Source: Pseudomonadota bacterium
Lineage (GTDB): Bacteria; Desulfobacterota; Desulfobacteria; Desulfobacterales; Desulfosarcinaceae
Reading direction: 5' to 3'
DNA length: 36,605 nt
NCBI GenBank assembly: GCA_023435265.1
Contig: JAEYRZ010000185.1
Location: 1 to 36,605, forward strand
Both the position numbers and the translations under genes were made by a program. The notes beneath the pieces were generated by a model. It worked only from the letters and a program-made list of their open reading frames with translations, did not search any database and was not told where the DNA came from. This document shows, in pieces, positions 31,514-36,605 of this stretch; position 1 is the first letter of the stretch, and each line of letters starts with the position of its first letter.

Positions 31514-32608
31514 ATGATTAAGATACCTGTCTACAAACCCTCGCTTGTCGGTAATGAAAAGAAATATGTGAACGAGTGTCTTGATACGAACTGGATATCC
31601 TCAAAAGGCAAATTCGTTTCGCAATTTGAGAATGAGTTTGCCCGATACACGAATATAAAATATGCGGTCGCAGTCAGCAATGGTACGGTTGCGTTGCATC
31701 TTGCTTTGATTGCGCTCGGCATCGGTGCAGGCGATGAAGTCATTGTGCCGACACTGACCTACGTGGCCTCTGTAAATGCCATCGCCTATACAGGCGCCAC
31801 TCCTGTTTTCGTTGATTCCTGCGAAGACAGCTGGCAGATGGATCCCGGAGACATCCTGAAAAAAATCTCTCCGAAAACCAGAGCAATTATGGCTGTACAC
31901 CTATATGGGCATCCGTGCGATATGGATGCAATTAAAAAAATATGTCAGGCGAAAAGCCTCTTTCTGGTGGAGGACTGCGCCGAGGCTTTCGGCACCTTAT
32001 ACAAGGGCAAACATGTCGGAGGTTTCGGTGACATCTCGACGTACAGCTTTTTCGGCAATAAGACGATTACGACCGGAGAAGGGGGGATGGTCGTTACGAA
32101 TGATGATACCCTTTATGACCGCGCTGTTCATTTCAAGGGTCAGGGACTGGCCAAGCACAGAGAGTATTGGCATGACGTTATCGGATACAACTACAGGATG
32201 ACGAATATCTGTGCAGCCATTGGGCTGGGGCAGTTAGAATCGGCGGACAAGTTCATTGCAAAGAAAAGAAAAATCGCCAGCTGGTACCAATCCAGATTCG
32301 AATGTTCTTCGGTTATCTTTCACCCGGAAATCGGCGATGTAAAACACTCTTATTGGATGTGTTCGATTCTGGTCGATGACCCTTCAAGCCGTGAACCAGT
32401 ACGCGAAAAACTGGAGAAAGAAGGCGTAGAAACACGGCCGGTATTCTTTCCCGTGCATACCATGCCCATGTATTCCTCTCGATATCAGAAACATCCGGTT
32501 GCCGAGAGTCTCGGCTGGAGAGGAATCAATCTTCCAAGTTATCCTGATTTGGAAGAAGAGCAAGTTGATTATATTTGCAGTCTGATAAAGTCGGTAATAG
32601 GGAAGTGA
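31514..32608 (+). CDS. per: DegT/DnrJ/EryC1 aminotransferase, probable GDP-perosamine synthase
   Basis: 364 residues from ATG 31514. A sugar aminotransferase of fold type I with the family motifs: SNGTVALHLALIALGI, PTLTYVASVNAI, DSCEDSWQMDP, VHLYGHPCDMDAI, LVEDCAEAFGT, and the PLP lysine K183 in SFFGNKTITTGEGG, then NYRMTNICAAIG. Length and sequence style (YKPSLVGNEKKYVNECLDTN, TNWISSKGKFV) match GDP-perosamine synthases, which transfer an amino group from glutamate to C4 of GDP-4-keto-6-deoxymannose. The gmd gene supplies that substrate. The acetyltransferase start overlaps its stop. Confidence 0.85.
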   Translation: MIKIPVYKPSLVGNEKKYVNECLDTNWISSKGKFVSQFENEFARYTNIKYAVAVSNGTVALHLALIALGIGAGDEVIVPTLTYVASVNAIAYTGATPVFVDSCEDSWQMDPGDILKKISPKTRAIMAVHLYGHPCDMDAIKKICQAKSLFLVEDCAEAFGTLYKGKHVGGFGDISTYSFFGNKTITTGEGGMVVTNDDTLYDRAVHFKGQGLAKHREYWHDVIGYNYRMTNICAAIGLGQLESADKFIAKKRKIASWYQSRFECSSVIFHPEIGDVKHSYWMCSILVDDPSSREPVREKLEKEGVETRPVFFPVHTMPMYSSRYQKHPVAESLGWRGINLPSYPDLEEEQVDYICSLIKSVIGK

Positions 32609-33228
32609 TGGAAATCGTCATATTCGGGTGTGGAGGTCACGGCAGAAGTGTCGGCGATATCTTGCTGTTAAATAATCCAGAAGCCAAACTTTTATTTGTC
32701 GACCAAGCGGCGAAACCCTCCGAGATGGTGCTCGGATTCAGCGTTGTAAAGGAGATACCGCAAAATAAATCATACGATGCAATCGTTGGAATTGGTAATA
32801 ACTTGAAAAGAAAAGAAATATTCGAAAAGCTTGTTGAAGATCACCGGGTCAATATAATTTCGGTGATATCAAGAGAGACGCACAAGGGGTGCAGCTCATG
32901 GATCGGACAAGGGTGCTTCATCGGTAACTTCTGCCACATTGGGCCTGAGGTCAACATCGGTGCAAACACTATCGTAAACAACGGTTGCGTGATCGATCAT
33001 GAAGTTCAGGTCGGCAGACATTGCCACATAGGCCCCAATTCCGCTGTTTCCGGACGATCTGTAATCGGCGACCTTGTCTTTCTCGGTGCCGGTTCGACGG
33101 TAATCGACAAGGTAGCAATCTGCTCCAACGTCGTCATCGGTGCCGGAGCAACAGTTACAAAAGACATCCGTGAGCCAGGCACCTATGTTGGAACCCCTGC
33201 TGTAAAGTTATTTAAAACCAGGGTTTGA
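32608..33228 (+). CDS. PglD/PerB-type sugar N-acyltransferase
   Basis: 206 residues from ATG 32608, which shares its A with the TGA of the aminotransferase gene; AGGGAAG is inside the end of that gene. The N-terminal part (1 to about 85) is a Rossmann-like sugar-nucleotide-binding domain (VIFGCGGHGRSVGDILL, IVGIGNNLKRKEIF). The C-terminal part is a left-handed beta-helix of hexapeptide repeats (IGQGCFIGNFCHIGPEVNIG and on) with a catalytic His131 in NNGCVIDHE, and it ends VGTPAVKLFK. It should acetylate (or formylate/acylate) the 4-amino group of GDP-perosamine to GDP-N-acetylperosamine. The tight coupling to the aminotransferase supports this. Confidence 0.9.
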   Translation: MEIVIFGCGGHGRSVGDILLLNNPEAKLLFVDQAAKPSEMVLGFSVVKEIPQNKSYDAIVGIGNNLKRKEIFEKLVEDHRVNIISVISRETHKGCSSWIGQGCFIGNFCHIGPEVNIGANTIVNNGCVIDHEVQVGRHCHIGPNSAVSGRSVIGDLVFLGAGSTVIDKVAICSNVVIGAGATVTKDIREPGTYVGTPAVKLFKTRV

Positions 33229-33239
33229 ATCGTACAATT

Positions 33240-34019
33240 ATGATCAAAGAACTCAAGAACACATTCAACTATCGATACGTGGTCTACAATTATGTTTACG
33301 CCAGCCTAAAAATGCGGTATCGAAGGTCTTTTCTGGGCTTTTTGTGGTCCGTAGTCATGCCATTGATGCAAAATCTCATCATCGGAATGGTTTTCTATTA
33401 TTTGATGCGCTTCGATATGCCGAACTACATCGTCTACCTGTTCTCGGGTACTGTGTTGTTTAACATCATGTCCAATGTAATCCTACAAGCGCCGGGAATA
33501 ATGCTCAACAACGAGCACTTCATCAAAAAAATCTACATGCCCAAATTGGTTTACGTCTTTCAGGTCGTTTGCTTGGAAGTAATCAATTTTATGTTTATCG
33601 TGACTTCCCTACTGATATTAGGCATGCTATTCGATAAATTGGAGTTTTCAATCGTTCATTTGCTTGTGCCCATCCCGATTGTCCTCGCGCTTTTTGCACT
33701 TGTCGGGATATCCCTCATTGTCAGCATTGCCACACTCTATTTCAGAGATATGCTCCAAATTGTTCCGGTTGTTATGCAGGCGGCCTTTTTTTTGACGCCC
33801 GTCCTGTACCCTGTGGCAATAGTCCCAGAAAAACTGCAGCATATTATCAGATTCAACCCTTTCTTTTATTATGTTGAAATTTTTCGGAGCATCATCCTGC
33901 ACAATATGATACCTCGTCTGGACTACCTATTAATTTGTTCAATTCTTTCGATCATTCTGTTCGTGACCGGAATGGTAATACTCAAAATGTTCAACAATAA
34001 GATTGTGTTCAGACTATGA
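33240..34019 (+). CDS. wzm: O-antigen/polysaccharide ABC exporter permease (Wzm)
   Basis: 259 residues from ATG 33240; TTG 33225, overlapping the previous stop, is an equally tight alternative and neither has a good ribosome-binding site. The N-terminal cytoplasmic segment ends in SLKMRYRRSFLGFLWSVVMP, the hallmark of Wzm/TagG permeases, followed by six hydrophobic segments (for example LIIGMVFYYLM, YIVYLFSGTVLFNIM, FMFIVTSLLILGM). The segment YFRDMLQIVPVVMQAAFFLTPVLYP is also diagnostic. It exports a lipid-linked polysaccharide across the inner membrane with Wzt. The gene ends in an ATGA overlap with wzt. Confidence 0.92.
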   Translation: MIKELKNTFNYRYVVYNYVYASLKMRYRRSFLGFLWSVVMPLMQNLIIGMVFYYLMRFDMPNYIVYLFSGTVLFNIMSNVILQAPGIMLNNEHFIKKIYMPKLVYVFQVVCLEVINFMFIVTSLLILGMLFDKLEFSIVHLLVPIPIVLALFALVGISLIVSIATLYFRDMLQIVPVVMQAAFFLTPVLYPVAIVPEKLQHIIRFNPFFYYVEIFRSIILHNMIPRLDYLLICSILSIILFVTGMVILKMFNNKIVFRL

Positions 34020-35356
34020 CGAACAAATCGTGCTCGATCACCTTTAGCGATCTGTCGCTGGTATATGATCTTTATTATGACAAAACGAATACATTGAAAG
34101 AGCATGTGGTGAATTTTTTCCACAGGCGCAAATATCTTGATGGCCAAAAGGACAGGCTGTACGCTCTGAAGAACATCGATTTGAAAATCAAGCAGGGCGA
34201 GAGAGTAGGCATTATCGGCCTCAATGGGTCTGGAAAAAGCACGTTGTTGAAAGTTGTTGCGGGTCTTCTGGAACCATCACAAGGCAAGCTAGAGATTCAT
34301 GGGACAGTTCAACCGCTTATAGAAATCGGTGCGGGATTCAATCCCGAGTTCAGTGGCAGAGAAAACATATATCTCAACGGCGCGATGCTCGGTTTCACAA
34401 AAAAACAAATAAAATCAAAAGAAGACGAAATTATCGAATTCGCCGAATTGGGAAACTTCATAGACATCCCCGTAAAATATTATTCGTCCGGCATGTCTCT
34501 GCGTTTGGCTTTTACGATCGCCACGATTATACGGCCTGAAATCCTGGTTCTGGATGAAATGCTCTCAGCTGGCGACCTTGAATTCATCCAGAAAGCCCAA
34601 AAGAGAATGGACCAGATATTGACGGCGGCTAAAATACTGGTCATTGTCAGCCATGACATGGGGATGATTCGCACGATGGCGAGGCGCGTTATAGTTCTGA
34701 ATAAAGGCGAAGTGTTTTTCGATGGCGACGTCGAAGAAGGCATCGATTTTTACATGACGATGGTGTCTCATAATATCGAGAGGAAAGAGGAAATAAAGCG
34801 CCTGCAGGAAGAACGCAGACGAAACAATGATGAACGGCAGAAGCAAGCAAGTGAAAGAGAAATAGCATGTCAAGAAAACTTTAAGAAACTAGAGGAAAAA
34901 AAAAGCCGGATTACGATCGGTTCCATCGGCATCGAGAATAAGTCACGTGCCGAAGCTGATATATTTCCTGGCGACGACATTGCTTTTAACATCGAATTCA
35001 GCACACATAGCGACTTTGAACAATTCTTCATCAATCTTGTCCTCAAGAACAAAACCAACACCGATATAGCCCATCTCAGGAATGATTTTTCGGGAATAGA
35101 ACTAACCAGATTCAACATTGGATCGTACAGGGCAATTATTCTTGTCCATGATTTGCCATTTAGGTCCGATTCCTACAAATTTTATTTCAGGATTGTTGGA
35201 TTCGACGGTCACGAACAGACCATTACGGATTCTGAAATCCAAACATTCGTCATTTTAGGAGACAGGAAAAGAGATAACCTTATCAAACACGAATGGCGTA
35301 TAAAGAATATATCTTCGAATTTGAAAACAGAGAATCGAAAGAGTGTCCAATGCTGA
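34016..35356 (+). CDS. wzt: O-antigen ABC exporter ATPase with C-terminal substrate-binding domain (Wzt)
   Basis: 446 residues from ATG 34016, overlapping wzm by four bases. The nucleotide-binding domain (about 1-245) has Walker A GLNGSGKST (68-76), the Wzt-type IEIGAGFNPEFSGRENIYLN, the signature YSSGMSLRLAF, and Walker B ILVLDEMLSAGD. A charged, Gln/Arg/Glu-rich coiled coil follows (about 253-300). The C-terminal part (about 305-430) is an Ig-like Wzt domain (GDDIAFNIEFSTHSDFEQFF, and later YRAIILVHDLPF). In E. coli O8/O9a this domain recognises the capped end of the O-antigen. Presence of such a domain suggests that export here is also tied to a terminal modification. Confidence 0.93.
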   Translation: MTNKSCSITFSDLSLVYDLYYDKTNTLKEHVVNFFHRRKYLDGQKDRLYALKNIDLKIKQGERVGIIGLNGSGKSTLLKVVAGLLEPSQGKLEIHGTVQPLIEIGAGFNPEFSGRENIYLNGAMLGFTKKQIKSKEDEIIEFAELGNFIDIPVKYYSSGMSLRLAFTIATIIRPEILVLDEMLSAGDLEFIQKAQKRMDQILTAAKILVIVSHDMGMIRTMARRVIVLNKGEVFFDGDVEEGIDFYMTMVSHNIERKEEIKRLQEERRRNNDERQKQASEREIACQENFKKLEEKKSRITIGSIGIENKSRAEADIFPGDDIAFNIEFSTHSDFEQFFINLVLKNKTNTDIAHLRNDFSGIELTRFNIGSYRAIILVHDLPFRSDSYKFYFRIVGFDGHEQTITDSEIQTFVILGDRKRDNLIKHEWRIKNISSNLKTENRKSVQC

Positions 35357-36474
35357 ACTTGACCATTGAAAAAATCCGAAAAAGAATCACAGAAAGACTA
35401 TCTCCCGATGTTCATAAAATCAGTGCCGTGAGCTTTATGGGGGGCAACCTTGATAATAACTTAAAGCCAGGATTGGCTATAAAATTGAAGACGACCTTAA
35501 TGCGCTTCGAAGGGGTTAGAAGAGTAAAAGCATGGCTCTCACGAACAAAGAGTGCGCCCGCCCGGATTCAGCGTTGCGAGGAAAAAATAAATGTGATGAT
35601 ATCTCAAATCTCCAGAATAGAATCAGAAAATTACCACCTAAATAGTTTAATAGTTGCATTACATGAAAAGACAGATTCATATACAAAAACGTTATACGGC
35701 AAAATGGAAGCATATAGACCCCTCCTATATGCCGGACAGAATTGCATGGTCAAAAGGATCGATGATTGCATTATGGCCTTCCCAGCCGAGGATATCAAAT
35801 TAGCTGTCTCACTCGCGGCAGATTCCCTGGAACCCGGCCTTATTATGGCAATGAGAAAAGCTATTAAATCCGGAATGACGGTCGTAGACGTTGGAGCACA
35901 CATTGGATTGATATCCGTTGTCGCAGCGAAACAGGTTGGAAAAACTGGGACAGTTCACTGTTTTGAACCGACACCACGCACCTTCGATATACTAAAAACC
36001 AATGTTTCCCTAAATGATCTTGAAGGGACAGTAGTGTTGAATCAAATGGCTGTCACAGACAAAAAAGGGATTGTCGCTTTAGGATTATATGAAATATATG
36101 GTCATAACACCATCTTCCCGGATGGGGATAGCAAGACAGTTATTGAGGTCGAATCTGAGTCACTGGATAATTACTTTGATTCCAATACTAAAGTTGATGT
36201 TGTCAAAATAGATGCAGAAGGGGCCGAGCCGATTGTATTAAAAGGCATGCAGAAAATAATCTCTGATAATCCAGAAATAAAAATTTTTATAGAATTTGCA
36301 CCTTCGCATTTAAACCGTGCTCGAATCACATGCCTCGATTTTATCAATCAAATTAAATCTTACGGATTCTCCTATAAAAAAGTAGAAGACCCCTCCGGTA
36401 ATTTTACATCTATTTCAAACGAAGAATTGTATAATTCAATTTCTGTCAATTTAGTTTTAGGGCGTAAATTATAG
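35350..36474 (+). CDS. FkbM-family SAM-dependent methyltransferase with N-terminal coiled coil
   Basis: 374 residues from ATG 35350, overlapping the end of wzt by seven bases, with GAAAGAG upstream; the longer in-frame start at 35293 lies inside wzt. The N-terminal 150 residues include a helical, coiled-coil-like stretch (about 70-120; RCEEKINVMISQISRIESEN). The C-terminal part is an FkbM methyltransferase: motif I VVDVGAHIG (178-186), HCFEPTPRTFDILKTNV, DVVKIDAEGAEPIVLKGM, and FIEFAPSHL. FkbM enzymes O-methylate sugars. Coupling to wzt suggests that it modifies the exported glycan, perhaps at its end. The gene is AT-richer than anything left of 28 kb. Confidence 0.88.
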   Translation: MLNLTIEKIRKRITERLSPDVHKISAVSFMGGNLDNNLKPGLAIKLKTTLMRFEGVRRVKAWLSRTKSAPARIQRCEEKINVMISQISRIESENYHLNSLIVALHEKTDSYTKTLYGKMEAYRPLLYAGQNCMVKRIDDCIMAFPAEDIKLAVSLAADSLEPGLIMAMRKAIKSGMTVVDVGAHIGLISVVAAKQVGKTGTVHCFEPTPRTFDILKTNVSLNDLEGTVVLNQMAVTDKKGIVALGLYEIYGHNTIFPDGDSKTVIEVESESLDNYFDSNTKVDVVKIDAEGAEPIVLKGMQKIISDNPEIKIFIEFAPSHLNRARITCLDFINQIKSYGFSYKKVEDPSGNFTSISNEELYNSISVNLVLGRKL

Positions 36475-36540
36475 ATTGACTCACTCTTGTCCAAAATAGG
36501 ATTCGACTAAGTAGTAAATCAGTAAGCGCTTGAAAAAAAA

Positions 36541-36598
36541 CCTCCTTGTAAGGCATGGTTTAACAGCGACGAAAAACCGATTGCCAACAACAAGGAGG
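36541..36598. other. Inverted repeat and possible ribosome-binding site at the window edge
   Basis: CCTCCTTGT (36541-36549) is complementary to ACAAGGAGG (36590-36598), with 40 bases between; the left arm follows an A-run (36533-36540). The right arm holds a perfect AAGGAGG, and the window ends seven bases later, so a start codon may lie just outside. Pairing of the two arms would hide this ribosome-binding site. The stretch 36475-36540 shows nothing else. It may be the leader of the next gene or of an insertion sequence. Confidence 0.35.
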
Positions 36599-36605
36599 CA
36601 GCCCG

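Overview
The window reads as a chromosomal segment from a deltaproteobacterium of the Desulfobacterota type (a sulfate-reducer-like relative). This is inferred from gene content and style: a symporter linked to a membrane DnaQ-like protein, a UPF0210/ACT pair, a PUFA-synthase-like enzyme, a head-to-head olefin cluster, and CACAGAG-type intergenic hairpins. No rRNA, tRNA, CRISPR array or complete insertion sequence was seen. Positions 1 to about 28 kb are GC-rich; from about 28.4 kb to the end the sequence is clearly AT-richer, which fits a horizontally variable surface-polysaccharide locus.

Layout. (1) 1-3.3 kb, + strand: the 3' end of a sodium:solute symporter, a 28-residue membrane peptide, a small zinc-ribbon membrane protein, and a 713-residue membrane protein that joins a PAS/degenerate histidine-kinase sensor to a DEDDh exonuclease. 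(2) 3.6-9.4 kb: an SF2 helicase (+), then on the - strand a PatB/MalY-type PLP enzyme, a conserved hypothetical, a radical-SAM PflA-like protein and a periplasmic cyclophilin, plus an AcuI/YhdH-type reductase. (3) 9.5-12 kb (+): a two-gene ABC exporter and a universal stress protein. (4) 12.2-14.2 kb (-): UPF0210 and its usual ACT-domain partner; then a DHH-CBS phosphoesterase-like protein (+).

(5) 15.7-27.8 kb (-) is the most notable part. A complete oleABCD set for head-to-head long-chain olefin synthesis lies directly downstream of one 2,334-residue synthase with the order ketosynthase, chain-length-factor-like ketosynthase, acyltransferase, then four hotdog dehydratase-like domains. The synthase resembles a PfaB/PfaC (or thraustochytrid OrfB/OrfC) merger but has no acyl carrier protein, ketoreductase or enoylreductase that I can see. 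The simplest reading is a dedicated supply of unusual, probably unsaturated, acyl chains to OleA, whose condensation product is reduced (OleD), closed to a beta-lactone (OleC) and decarboxylated (OleB) to a hydrocarbon. That link is an inference from position and orientation.

(6) 28.1-36.5 kb (+): a small exported helix-hairpin-helix protein with a good terminator, then a winged-helix regulator and an O-antigen/EPS operon: two GDP-mannose-4,6-dehydratase-type genes, a GDP-perosamine synthase-like aminotransferase, a PglD/PerB-type acetyltransferase, a Wzm/Wzt ABC exporter with a C-terminal substrate-binding domain, and a coiled-coil FkbM methyltransferase. Together they suggest an N-acylated perosamine-containing glycan exported by the ABC route and perhaps methyl-capped.

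Several intergenic gaps hold inverted-repeat elements built from CACAGAG units. Two of them (12003-12143 and 20497-20639) are copies of the same roughly 142-bp element in opposite orientation and bracket the 8.3-kb segment that carries oleABCD.
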